Positions 1 to 8,302 of a stretch of 24,790 bases of DNA are shown piece by piece. The notes beneath the pieces were generated by a model. The model was not told the DNA's origin. It did not search any database and saw only the letters and a program-made list of their open reading frames with translations. A program made the position numbers and the translations under genes. Each line of letters starts with the position of its first letter. Within the stretch, counting starts at the first letter, position 1. The DNA is from an uncultured Porphyromonadaceae bacterium (lineage in GTDB: Bacteria; Bacteroidota; Bacteroidia; Bacteroidales; Muribaculaceae), in assembly GCA_947176545.1 (NCBI GenBank), contig CAMWRB010000001.1, forward strand, positions 1 through 24,790, in the 5' to 3' direction.

Positions 1-56
1 CCAACTCCGGAATATCCCCTCACACACCACCTGTTTCCTGTACCTCCCCCCCTTCA

Positions 57-611
57 TCATATTGACCCGCCGCACGTAGTTTTAAAAGACAGAGACAAAT
101 AAGGGTATAATTGTCTGACGGAATTATCTATTGCTTCACGCGACTCCAAATCGGAGGCGTCCACACGGAGGCGGGCCTGACTGTAGTAGGGCATACGCTC
201 ACTGAGATGCTTCGCGACAAAGTCAGGAAGTTCTTCGCGGCTGTAACGTGCGGTAATGGGCCGTTTGGTCTTGGCCACCAGCAGTCTGCGGACTATCACG
301 TCTACCGGAGCATCAAGCCATAATGTCATCCCGCGCTCATTCATGTACGCCATATTATCATTATGACAGGGTGTACCGCCACCACACGATATGATGACAT
401 CATCCAGTTCACCAATCTCACGCAACATCTCCGACTCCATCCGACGGAACTCCCCCTCACCGCGTTCGGCAAAAATCTCGGACACCTTGCGCCTGAAACG
501 CTGTTCGATGTAGAAATCGAGGTCGTAAAACGGGCGTCCGGTCGCCCGCGCCAATGCGCGACCCAATGTCGTCTTGCCCGATGCCATATATCCTGTCAAA
601 AATATTGTCAT
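57..611 (-). CDS. aroK: Shikimate kinase
   Basis: Cytosolic enzyme that phosphorylates shikimate at the 3-hydroxyl with ATP, in the chorismate pathway to aromatic amino acids. Its 184 residues are normal for the family. Visible landmarks are the Walker A loop GYMASGKTT (residues 7-15), the D-x-D pair at 30-32 that holds magnesium and shikimate, an arginine pair in GEFRRMESE near 56, the glycine triplet in ISCGGGTP near 75 that binds shikimate, and the lid arginine in KRPITARYS near 117. The start is an ATG. It lies 20 bases downstream of the DUF2723 gene on the same strand with no terminator between, so it is probably the second gene of that transcript. Nothing recognisable lies in the 56 bases after its stop, up to the window edge. 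Confidence 0.95.
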   Translation of the reverse strand: MTIFLTGYMASGKTTLGRALARATGRPFYDLDFYIEQRFRRKVSEIFAERGEGEFRRMESEMLREIGELDDVIISCGGGTPCHNDNMAYMNERGMTLWLDAPVDVIVRRLLVAKTKRPITARYSREELPDFVAKHLSERMPYYSQARLRVDASDLESREAIDNSVRQLYPYLSLSFKTTCGGSI

Positions 612-631
612 ATCATATCATCTATTTACAG

Positions 632-3600
632 TCAAGGCCTTAACTTGGCCTTGCGCAGATTTTTGGAGGTCATAACGTTACGAAGACGTGCCGGGAGTGC
701 CTCCCGATAGCGGGACCACTCGCCGTAACGAGCATTCTCGCGCTCATGCAACCGTTCGCCGGCATTGACAGCCGACGTGTCACCCAACGCCCGACCGGCC
801 TTTATCTTTATGGCGGCCAACTCATATCCCTCGTGGTGGATTGAGTCCGCATCATACACTATCTGATATTCCCACACCGCAGGAGGAAAGAGCCGCTCCG
901 ACTCATTGGCCACAGCTAAGGCCGCACGGGCATCACCTCGCTCTAACAGCCGGCCGGCATAGCGTACCATCGACATACGCTGACGGGAAATCATTCCACC
1001 GGTTGTCACGTCGGCATAAAAGCCGTTGGTGTCGGCCCCTCCGCTCTCCATACGCGGCATACCTGACGGTAAAACCACCTCCGCCAACTCAGTCTCATCA
1101 TTGCGCGGAAAGAGGCGACGGGTCTGCAAATCCCGCACCGTATAGGGCTTTAGACCCGCATATGAAGTTGCCGGCAGCATCTCATGCCAGTATACCGGTC
1201 GCGGACGCGGGCTGACCGCGTTGGTCGCTATGATATCAAGCATCATCAGCATGGAGAAGTCAATAGACTCACGACCTCCGGCAACACTCTTGGCCGACAG
1301 AAGTATGGAGTCACCCTCCGAAGTCATTAACCTGAAGACGGCGGGCATACGCGGACGACCATCCTTACGGATATACATCTCACGCAACGCACTGATACAA
1401 TCCGCCGCATTGATACTGTCTGACCGGGTCGGTGACCCGAAATAAACGTGTGCAAATTTATTGTAAGCTATATCTTCGGGACGCGCAGTGGTCGCCACAC
1501 CGGAGGATGACTCACCGGGACTCATCAATCCTCTGACATACCAGGGAGTCAGGAGATAGGCCATGTTGATGACCGTCACATCGCGTCTCACCCCGTGTAC
1601 CTCCTGCATATACCAAAGCGGGAAGGTGTAATTATCTCCATTGACAAACAGTATGGCATCAGGCTCCAGCGAATTGAGCAGATTGCCGGCATAAGCCTCT
1701 ACAGCTGTCCGGCCGCTGCGGTCATGGTCATCATAATTCTGCACGAGCATCCATAACGGCGTACCACATGATATGATTAGAGCTGAAATAACGGCCACGC
1801 GACGCCACATACGGTGTCGGATACGACCGGCGCACCTGCATAACCATGCCATACCCGTACCTATCCACACGGCATACGCCCAGAACGAACCCAGATAGGA
1901 ATAGTCACGCTCACGGGGCTCACGGGGGCCCTGGTTGATATATAGGACGATTGCCAGACCGGTCATGAAGAAGAGGATGAAGATTACAAAATTCACACGG
2001 TTGAACAACATGCCGTCCTTACCCTTACGGTCACATAGAGACATTATGCCGAGAAGTCCCAAAAGCAGCGGAATCATATAATAGACGTTACGACCCCGGT
2101 TGTCACGACCTATCTCGGACGGCATGGCGCTCTGCGGACCCAACATGGTGTCGTCTATCACACCGATACCGGTGATAAAATTGCCATGCTCCACCTCACC
2201 GACGGCAAATCGGTCATTCTGCCTTCCGCTGTAGTTCCACATAAGGTATCGCAGATACATATACCCTATCTGATACCCGCCGAGGTACTGCAGATTCTGG
2301 AGATATGTCGGACGTAATCCCTTATCATATACACGGCTGCCGTCAGGCATAAAACGCCCCACCGCTCTGCCGGCACTGTCCAGGGCATACGACACCTCCA
2401 CACATTCCATAGACTCCGGCGACATTCCGGCCCAATCTTCGTAGGCCGCGATATCATCCGGATTGCCGCTCACCAGACGGGGCAGAAACATATCCAGTTC
2501 CGGCTGATAGATATACTCGAAGCGTTCGCCATATTTCAAATAGCCGGGATGTCCGTCGGCTGTCATACCCTTGGCAATCCTGTCACTGCGGTGACGTGTC
2601 GCATAGCGGTTGTAGGATGCTTTGCCGGTAGAGTCCATGACCTCAAGGCGCATGGGTTTGCTGTATGGGGTGCGTCCGTATAGCAACGGAGCACTCCCGT
2701 ACTGGTCTCTGTTCAGATAGGAGGAGAGAGCGAATATATCGGAGGGGGCACCCTCGTTCATCGGGGGATTGGCCGCACCGCGTATCAGGATTATGAAGAA
2801 GACCGAGTAACCGGTCAGCAACAACAGAGGCACCCACGACCATGTCCTGTATCGGGTGCGTACAGCTATGACAGGCAGTACGGCACACAGAGTCATCAAC
2901 AGTGCCATACATATTATGACCCCGGAGTGATAGGGCAATCTCAGCTCATTGACACTCACCCATTCGCAAACCTCACAGAGCCAAATCACTCCCGGCATCA
3001 TCACCAGCAGTATTCCCCCGACCATAGCGAACGACAGGAACAGCCACAGGGCCGTCTGCCAAGGCGCACGACGGGGATGCCGTCTGAAGAACCAAATCAT
3101 CACCAACACCGGTATGACAAGCAGATTGAGCTGATGCACTCCTATCGACAGTCCCGTCAGATAGACTATTAGCAGCAATTGCCGACGCGCACGTACACGG
3201 TCACGCATCAGTGCCCATCCAAGCATTAATCTGACACTCAGGACAGTGATAAACAGTGACATTGCATACACCTCAGCCTCCACAGCCGAATACCACGGAG
3301 AGTCGGCCCAGCCGAAGCATAACGCTCCGCACAGACTCAATAATGCCGCGAGTCGCAGCGACCACACCTTACGGCCGGGCAGCAAGGTCATGCGAAGCAC
3401 GTAGAATAGCGTCGAGGCAAGTATGCCCACACTACCGGCCATAAACAGAGCTGACGACAGATTGACTGCCGTGGCGGCATTCCCGGCACTCACACCGAGG
3501 ATGGTGAACATACGCGCCGTCAGTGTCCAGAATGGATTGCCCGGAGGATGACCCGGCTCCAGACGCCACGCCGTCACTATATATTCGGGACAATCCCAAT

Positions 3601-3739
3601 ATGAAGCTCCCCCCTCCAAAGTCAGAATATATGTCAGTAATGCCACGGCAAATGCCAACCACGACGACAGCCGACGCAGACCCGTACCGATGCTCACGAC
3701 CGGATGATTGACCATGACATTTAACCGCTCTGACTTCAT
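632..3739 (-). CDS. DUF2723 family GT-C-type membrane glycosyltransferase (short paralog)
   Basis: Large multi-pass membrane protein of 1035 residues. DUF2723 includes human TMEM260, a protein O-mannosyltransferase, so a role in transferring sugar to exported proteins is inferred by family. An N-terminal membrane helix is followed by the family signature: YWDCPEY (47-53) and GHPPGNP (63-69), in the first loop where GT-C enzymes carry their catalytic acid. About ten hydrophobic segments follow, then a conserved block PRERDYSYLGSFWAYAVW and a soluble part with NGDNYTFPLWYMQEV. The paralog at 19502 has CGEF and GDNDTFP at these places, so this copy has G-to-P and D-to-Y changes. The ATG at 3739 is chosen because an upstream TTG lies inside the promoter. 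An ATG at 3715 fits the paralog's N-terminus better and is a real alternative. First gene of a pair with aroK. Confidence 0.88.
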   Translation of the reverse strand: MKSERLNVMVNHPVVSIGTGLRRLSSWLAFAVALLTYILTLEGGASYWDCPEYIVTAWRLEPGHPPGNPFWTLTARMFTILGVSAGNAATAVNLSSALFMAGSVGILASTLFYVLRMTLLPGRKVWSLRLAALLSLCGALCFGWADSPWYSAVEAEVYAMSLFITVLSVRLMLGWALMRDRVRARRQLLLIVYLTGLSIGVHQLNLLVIPVLVMIWFFRRHPRRAPWQTALWLFLSFAMVGGILLVMMPGVIWLCEVCEWVSVNELRLPYHSGVIICMALLMTLCAVLPVIAVRTRYRTWSWVPLLLLTGYSVFFIILIRGAANPPMNEGAPSDIFALSSYLNRDQYGSAPLLYGRTPYSKPMRLEVMDSTGKASYNRYATRHRSDRIAKGMTADGHPGYLKYGERFEYIYQPELDMFLPRLVSGNPDDIAAYEDWAGMSPESMECVEVSYALDSAGRAVGRFMPDGSRVYDKGLRPTYLQNLQYLGGYQIGYMYLRYLMWNYSGRQNDRFAVGEVEHGNFITGIGVIDDTMLGPQSAMPSEIGRDNRGRNVYYMIPLLLGLLGIMSLCDRKGKDGMLFNRVNFVIFILFFMTGLAIVLYINQGPREPRERDYSYLGSFWAYAVWIGTGMAWLCRCAGRIRHRMWRRVAVISALIISCGTPLWMLVQNYDDHDRSGRTAVEAYAGNLLNSLEPDAILFVNGDNYTFPLWYMQEVHGVRRDVTVINMAYLLTPWYVRGLMSPGESSSGVATTARPEDIAYNKFAHVYFGSPTRSDSINAADCISALREMYIRKDGRPRMPAVFRLMTSEGDSILLSAKSVAGGRESIDFSMLMMLDIIATNAVSPRPRPVYWHEMLPATSYAGLKPYTVRDLQTRRLFPRNDETELAEVVLPSGMPRMESGGADTNGFYADVTTGGMISRQRMSMVRYAGRLLERGDARAALAVANESERLFPPAVWEYQIVYDADSIHHEGYELAAIKIKAGRALGDTSAVNAGERLHERENARYGEWSRYREALPARLRNVMTSKNLRKAKLRP

Positions 3740-3745
3740 ATTCTG

Positions 3746-3753
3746 CAAAAGTA
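3746..3753 (-). promoter_or_regulatory. Bacteroidetes -7 promoter box for DUF2723-aroK
   Basis: The minus strand reads TACTTTTG, an exact TAnnTTTG match, followed by CAGAAT and the ATG at 3739. No clear TTTG lies 19-21 bases upstream, so only half of the consensus is present. The box is so near the ATG that the mRNA would be leaderless, or translation would start at the ATG at 3715. Confidence 0.55.
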
Positions 3754-3815
3754 ATCAAAAACTCACACTTTTTACACCTGCCACCGCCATAATCTTTCGA
3801 CACCGCCATTTCATC

Positions 3816-3847
3816 AAAAAAGCTGACTTATATTAGCCAGCTTTTTC
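3816..3847 (-). terminator. Intrinsic terminator after the lipoprotein gene
   Basis: The minus strand has an A-rich run, an arm GCTGGCT, the loop AATATA, the arm AGTCAGC and then TTTTTTG. The stem is complete on the minus-strand RNA when one G-U pair is counted, and a U-run follows. On the plus strand the same position is an A-C mismatch, so it should work best for the leftward transcript that includes the lipoprotein stop at 3904. It separates that operon from the DUF2723-aroK promoter. Confidence 0.75.
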
Positions 3848-3903
3848 TAATCAATGTAATATTGTTATAATATATAGATAAACTCATTTCTCATAAAAAT
3901 ATC

Positions 3904-5265
3904 TTAATAATCCTTTAACGGACGGTCCAGATAGGCAAAATGATATGAGAGCGAGGAAATCCTGTCATTCCATGAGCCGGAAGCATTTATAAGCTTCACA
4001 TCTTTAAGACTGGCTCGCGAAATCTTTCTGTTATCATAAGTGGCAATAAAACTGATACGGTGCTTCTTTCTTGGAATATTGTTGTCTGAATTGTTATAGT
4101 TGCCATCTTCCCATACTGTGAGGACAGCACAGATATCGGAAGTTGAGCCACCATAATATAAAGCGACAGATGAGATTTTATCATTCATATTGTTCATCTT
4201 CAAGTCCCTGAGATTATGCGAATTGTGCAGATTCTTGGGCATATATGTCAGGTAGTCCCCCTTATAATCGCCATCCGAATATGCAGCATAATATCCTATC
4301 GAAGTTGAATCCCAATGCTCAAATCCATTGGCGCGGGAGCCGGCATTACTTGACCAGCATACCGGCGACAGGGTCGCTGACGGGTCAATAGGACGAGATA
4401 CACTTCTCAAAAATTCCTGATATACAGCATCATCCTCATCAAAGTAATCTACTATCTTGTCGTCCATTACAACTGCATCTATACCCGGTGTGGTGTCTAT
4501 ATGACGCATCACCTCCGCAAACTCCGGATTATCATAATGATATTCATCATTTTCATCTATGGTTGCCATCGTTGTGTATATCTTACCCTTGTAACGGATT
4601 GACATGGGAAACTCTTCCATATCAGCGATTGACTCGGTTTCCTGAGGACATTGATACACCTCCAATTCACACACATCCCAACCATATCCCATATCCTTGC
4701 CGGCAAGCAGACGGAATCCTCTGACATGGCCTGTATCATTTGCCGGAATAGTGATTATTATCTTTTCGTCATCTCCATCTACCTTTTGTATATTAAACCA
4801 GTTATGAATATGATGATGGGTCTTACCCTCTCCGAGGTCTGCATGAGCGAAACTGTCCGGGTCATCCAATTCCTCAAAACCGTTTGCAAAATCTGTATCA
4901 AACAGAGGACGAATTTCATCAATAGTCTTGTATGCTCCGGTAAATTCTCCCGTAATATCATAATAAATACTTACACCTATAACTACATAATTCTCTATAG
5001 GTAAATAATCATTGAACGGGTCACACATCTTCAGCTCAAGTCTATTGGCCTCTGCATTCACAATTGCATAACAATGTCCGTGGATATTAATTCCATTTTC
5101 ATCAATTATATCATATTCCTTACCAAAGGATAAGGTTGCACGGCTTCCAATGATACCTCCACCTTTAGATTCATCTCCACCATCAATCTCTTCTACACCA
5201 CAAGCTGACATGAGAAACGATATAATGATACTCAAAAGGCCGTATCGTGTTACTATCTTTTTCAT
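3904..5265 (-). CDS. Surface lipoprotein with C-terminal beta/gamma-crystallin domain
   Basis: 453 residues. The N-terminus has a lysine pair, a hydrophobic stretch and the lipobox MSAC with Cys22, followed by GVEEID. Acidic residues just after the cysteine resemble the Bacteroidetes export signal for surface lipoproteins. Residues 40-300 match nothing I recognise. Residues 323-445 contain two copies of the beta/gamma-crystallin calcium motif (N/D-N/D-x-x-S/T-S): NDKISS at 361-366 and NDRISS at 433-438. Each follows a strand with the typical aromatic and glycine pattern (AAYSDGDYKGDYL and LTVWEDGNYNN). Such domains bind calcium, and one relative, the Streptomyces metalloproteinase inhibitor, blocks a protease. 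The gene starts three bases after the C10 protease remnant and has no promoter between, so it uses the upstream promoter. AT-rich compared with neighbours. Whether it is an inhibitor, an adhesin or a structural protein is unknown. Confidence 0.8.
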   Translation of the reverse strand: MKKIVTRYGLLSIIISFLMSACGVEEIDGGDESKGGGIIGSRATLSFGKEYDIIDENGINIHGHCYAIVNAEANRLELKMCDPFNDYLPIENYVVIGVSIYYDITGEFTGAYKTIDEIRPLFDTDFANGFEELDDPDSFAHADLGEGKTHHHIHNWFNIQKVDGDDEKIIITIPANDTGHVRGFRLLAGKDMGYGWDVCELEVYQCPQETESIADMEEFPMSIRYKGKIYTTMATIDENDEYHYDNPEFAEVMRHIDTTPGIDAVVMDDKIVDYFDEDDAVYQEFLRSVSRPIDPSATLSPVCWSSNAGSRANGFEHWDSTSIGYYAAYSDGDYKGDYLTYMPKNLHNSHNLRDLKMNNMNDKISSVALYYGGSTSDICAVLTVWEDGNYNNSDNNIPRKKHRISFIATYDNRKISRASLKDVKLINASGSWNDRISSLSYHFAYLDRPLKDY

Positions 5266-5268
5266 TTA

Positions 5269-5627
5269 CTATTTTTTTATAGGTTTGGAATTTATATAAA
5301 TATATTTTCTATCCTTTTGAAACTGAATTACATATCCCGGCGGTACGGAACAATCATCTCCCAGAGTCCAGCCATTATCCGTACCCCAACCCCAATTGCA
5401 ATGATAGTTAAATTTACCGTTGGAAACTCCGACTCCATCTATAATCCACATGTGACCTCCATAACTACCACTGCCTTTAGCAAGTTGCGGAATTTCCTCC
5501 ATTAAATCCTTTCATTCGTATCCACATTCTGCTGACTCTGGAAATCGTCATCCTGTGAGCAACTCACTAATGTCGGGCATGAGAATAAAAATCCCGACAA
5601 AATCACCAGCATTCTTCCTTTTTTCAT
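5269..5627 (-). pseudogene. C10 (streptopain/SpeB-type) cysteine protease remnant with internal deletion
   Basis: Two pieces of one precursor remain. The first (5627 to 5502) encodes 41 residues starting MKKGRMLVILSGFLFS, with lipobox LVSC and SQDDDF after it: a lipoprotein signal peptide that then stops at TAA. The second, in another frame, starts at an ATG overlapping that stop (TAATG) and encodes 77 residues. These carry the C10 C-terminal signature: GHMWIIDGV with the catalytic histidine, then HCNWGWG with the conserved tryptophan. The propeptide and the part with the catalytic cysteine are absent; whole family members are roughly 350 residues or more. The gene has therefore lost its middle and cannot encode an active protease. 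Reinitiation at TAATG might still yield the 77-residue piece. The intact promoter upstream now serves the lipoprotein gene. Confidence 0.82.
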
Positions 5628-5703
5628 AATTTTAAAATTAATCAGACACCAATCAGGTAAAACTATTTTGGTTGGTTATCGCTATCTATCCGCCCAATTT
5701 TTA

Positions 5704-5735
5704 CAAAAGTAATATAAAATCAATAAGGATACAAA
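5704..5735 (-). promoter_or_regulatory. Consensus Bacteroidetes promoter for the protease remnant-lipoprotein operon
   Basis: Reading the minus strand, TTTG (5735-5732), a 20-base spacer and TACTTTTG (5711-5704) match the TTTG / TAnnTTTG consensus with no mismatch. Transcription would begin near 5698, giving a leader of about 70 bases before the signal-peptide ATG at 5627. Confidence 0.72.
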
Positions 5736-5784
5736 TTCCGATAAAAAAATTATTTCGAGTCTGTACTTTTTCATAACTTTTTGT

Positions 5785-5792
5785 TAAATTTG
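5785..5792 (+). promoter_or_regulatory. Candidate -7 box for the alanine dehydrogenase-like gene
   Basis: TAAATTTG matches TAnnTTTG and lies about 70 bases before the ATG at 5861. The expected TTTG at -33 is not convincing; only T-rich sequence is there. It is divergent from the protease-remnant promoter, with about 50 bases between the two. Confidence 0.42.
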
Positions 5793-5860
5793 CCATATCG
5801 ACTCTTTCAGATTAGTAATACTTCATAACCCGGCTCTATACCGATTAAAATTTCAATGAT

Positions 5861-6961
5861 ATGGATGAAAAAATCATAGAACTCCTCGAGACCGAACTCA
5901 AACCGTGTGACCTTGACGACTCTGAAGGTGGTACAACTGTCGGACTCCCCGCCAATTATGCCGATACGGAGGAGACCCGATTTCTGATTACACCCGAGGC
6001 TTGCGGCATGCTCACCTCATCCGGTCTGAAATTGGTCATGGAGGCCGGGGCCGGCGTAGACATCAGCTTCTCGGACGCTGCATACGCCGAATATGGGGTG
6101 ACTATCACCACCCGCGACGAGGCACTGAAGTGTGATATCGTCCTCTCGTTCGCACCAATCAATGCCGATGATGTCGCTAAAATGAAGCGCGGAGCCACAC
6201 TGCTGTGCATGATGGGCGACGAACTCTTCAAGGCCGACACCGTCAAGGCACTCCTTGACAACCATATCACCCTCGGATGTCTCGACAACATGTACAGCCT
6301 CAACAACGAACCGGTGTTCGCTGACATCATCAATGAGATTGACGGACGTGCCGCCATAATGTATGCACAGGACCATCTCTCATTCTTAGGTGGTGGCAAA
6401 GGTGTACTGCTGGCCGGAGTCGCCGGCATCAATCCGTGTGAAGTACTACTCATCGGCCGAGGCACCCAGATACATGCCGCCGCTTCAGCGGCACTGGCAG
6501 CCGGAGCTATCGTCACTCTCATCAACAACGATGTTTCCGACCTCGCATACGCCAAACGCATCTGCGGGCCAAACCTCATCACCCTCGCCGTCCATCCGCG
6601 TGTCCTCTACAACAAGGCTAAAACCGCCGACGTGCTTATCATAGGTGAAACTACACGCCCGTTTGAATTCCCCAACAAACTCACACGCGTGATGAAGGAC
6701 ACGGCTTTCATGCTCAACTTCAACAATTCTCACCCCTCAGTCTCTGTTCCGCGCACAGTGGCTATGGCTCTGAGCAACGTCCTCATCAACTTCATGCAGG
6801 AGATGATTGTCAAGAACGGCTTCGAGGGTATGCTGCTATCCACGGACGGTGTGCAGAACGGTATCGTGACTTACAGGGGATGTCTGTGTGACAAACTTAT
6901 AGGCAGCTTCCTCTCGCTCCCCTCCGTCGATATCAAGATGATGCTGGCTGCCAAGAATTGA
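5861..6961 (+). CDS. Alanine dehydrogenase/PNT-family protein with altered active site
   Basis: 366 residues with the fold order of alanine dehydrogenase and transhydrogenase alpha subunits: an N-terminal PNT domain (about 25-160) with ETRFLITPEACGML, then an NAD-type Rossmann domain (about 165-300) with VLLIGRGTQIHAAASAALAAG. True alanine dehydrogenase uses the lysine of a K-V-K-E-P motif, the histidine of an F-L-H motif and the aspartate of D-Q-G-G. Here the equivalent places read LSFAP (95-99), LLCMMGDE (114-121) and NFNNSHPS (286-293), so all three appear replaced. The glycine loop is GRGTQI instead of GxGxxG. It is thus unlikely to deaminate alanine and may bind a nucleotide for another purpose. 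ATG start with no Shine-Dalgarno. It is followed after 64 bases by the GT4 gene on the same strand. Confidence 0.82.
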   Translation: MDEKIIELLETELKPCDLDDSEGGTTVGLPANYADTEETRFLITPEACGMLTSSGLKLVMEAGAGVDISFSDAAYAEYGVTITTRDEALKCDIVLSFAPINADDVAKMKRGATLLCMMGDELFKADTVKALLDNHITLGCLDNMYSLNNEPVFADIINEIDGRAAIMYAQDHLSFLGGGKGVLLAGVAGINPCEVLLIGRGTQIHAAASAALAAGAIVTLINNDVSDLAYAKRICGPNLITLAVHPRVLYNKAKTADVLIIGETTRPFEFPNKLTRVMKDTAFMLNFNNSHPSVSVPRTVAMALSNVLINFMQEMIVKNGFEGMLLSTDGVQNGIVTYRGCLCDKLIGSFLSLPSVDIKMMLAAKN

Positions 6962-7025
6962 AGTCTGCAAGACCTTTTTATCATAAGAAACGTAACCCTG
7001 CACACTCTCTCCGTATGCGGAATAT

Positions 7026-8135
7026 ATGCGACTGATACATATCATCGCCTCATCAAGCATGGGCGGGCGTGAACGATATGCCCTCGACATCTGCAGCCAT
7101 TTCGCCGACGGAGGTCACGAGGTCATCGCTGTAACACGCGATGCCAAGGCTGTCGACGAACAATTCGCGAGCCGGGGCATCACACTGCGGCATGCACCGC
7201 TGCGCGACTATCCCGATTTCTTCTCATCCATCATTCTGAGAAACATTATAAATGAAAATCCGGACGAGCCTACCGTCATACATGTCCACCGTTATCGGGA
7301 CGCGCTGACAGCTATCACGGCCAGACACTGGGCCAAGCGACATGACATCAGGATAATCGCCACACGACATAAGGCCGCTCCCGGCAAAAATAACTGGCTA
7401 CGCCGCCTTATATACCGCAATCTGGACGCCAATATCTTTGTCTCCGATTTCTCGAAGCGAACATTTCTCTCATCATGGCCTGACGAACGTCTGCCATTCG
7501 ACAGCCGCCGAATATTCGTGGCGCTCAACAGCCGTCAGTCCCAACCCGAACGTGTGCCCGAACCGACGCGGGGAGCCATCACCGCTCTGTATCACGGACT
7601 CATAAAGACCGGCAAAGGTATAGAGACCATCATACGCGCGCTTGACATAATCAAGCGACAGAAGAGGGTACGGCTCCGACTTCGCATCGCCGGAAGCGGT
7701 GAGACAGATTATATCGACTCAATACGTCACCTCGCCCTGAGACATGACGTCCTCGACCTGATTGACTGGAGCCGTAATATAGAAGACCCGGCCACACTCG
7801 TCAGCAAATCTCACTTCGGAGTGCTCCCGGCCGATACTCCCGAAGCGTTCGGCATGTCCAATATCGAGTATATGATGGCCGGCAGACCGCAAATCACAAC
7901 ATTCAACGGTGCACAAAGCGAATATCTCACCCCCGGTATCGAAGCGCTGGAAGTTCCCCCGGGCGACCCGGAAGCATTAGCCGACGCCATGACGCGGCTC
8001 GCATCAGACCCCTCCCTGCGACAATCTCTCGGAGAGGCCGCTGCACACCGCTACGACACACTTCTCGCCTGGCCGGAATACATCTCCAAAATATCAGCTA
8101 TCTACAACCCCGAAATTTTAACGAACGCGTTCTAA
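7026..8135 (+). CDS. GT4-family glycosyltransferase
   Basis: 369 residues in two Rossmann-like domains of the GT-B type. The N-terminal acceptor domain opens with a beta strand and MGGRERYALD (12-21), the usual glycine loop. The C-terminal donor domain contains HGLIKTGKGIETIIRA (190-205) and the retaining-enzyme motif E-x7-E, here EAFGMSNIE (273-281). There is no signal peptide or membrane segment, so it probably works on the cytoplasmic face of the inner membrane, moving a sugar from a nucleotide donor to a lipid carrier or glycan. Donor and acceptor cannot be read from the sequence. It is probably co-transcribed with the gene at 5861 and converges on polA; the 167 bases between hold no clear terminator. 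Confidence 0.9.
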   Translation: MRLIHIIASSSMGGRERYALDICSHFADGGHEVIAVTRDAKAVDEQFASRGITLRHAPLRDYPDFFSSIILRNIINENPDEPTVIHVHRYRDALTAITARHWAKRHDIRIIATRHKAAPGKNNWLRRLIYRNLDANIFVSDFSKRTFLSSWPDERLPFDSRRIFVALNSRQSQPERVPEPTRGAITALYHGLIKTGKGIETIIRALDIIKRQKRVRLRLRIAGSGETDYIDSIRHLALRHDVLDLIDWSRNIEDPATLVSKSHFGVLPADTPEAFGMSNIEYMMAGRPQITTFNGAQSEYLTPGIEALEVPPGDPEALADAMTRLASDPSLRQSLGEAAAHRYDTLLAWPEYISKISAIYNPEILTNAF

Positions 8136-8302
8136 ATCAGATAAAAGACCTTTCGCTAAGAGATAACAAAGGCATTGAGAGATGACACCTGTTCGCCTCC
8201 CGAGCTTATCCCTCTCAATATTCTCATAGCTCCCGGACCTCATATTTCTCCGATATCTTACATTGTTCCGATAACTCATATTACACCCCCCTCAAAAAAA
8301 CA

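Noticed and set aside
3432..3809. Minus-strand frame of 125 codons upstream of and inside DUF2723
   Set aside because: It runs through the promoter box and then out of frame through the conserved DUF2723 N-terminus; glycine/serine-rich shadow.
5956..6582. 208-codon open frame on the minus strand inside the alanine dehydrogenase-like gene
   Set aside because: A low-complexity Ser/Ala/Pro-rich translation antisense to a conserved fold; no promoter and no domain.
8136..8302. Possible terminator between convergent GT4 and polA
   Set aside because: Only a five-base CCTTT/AAAGG pairing with a long loop and no T-run was found.
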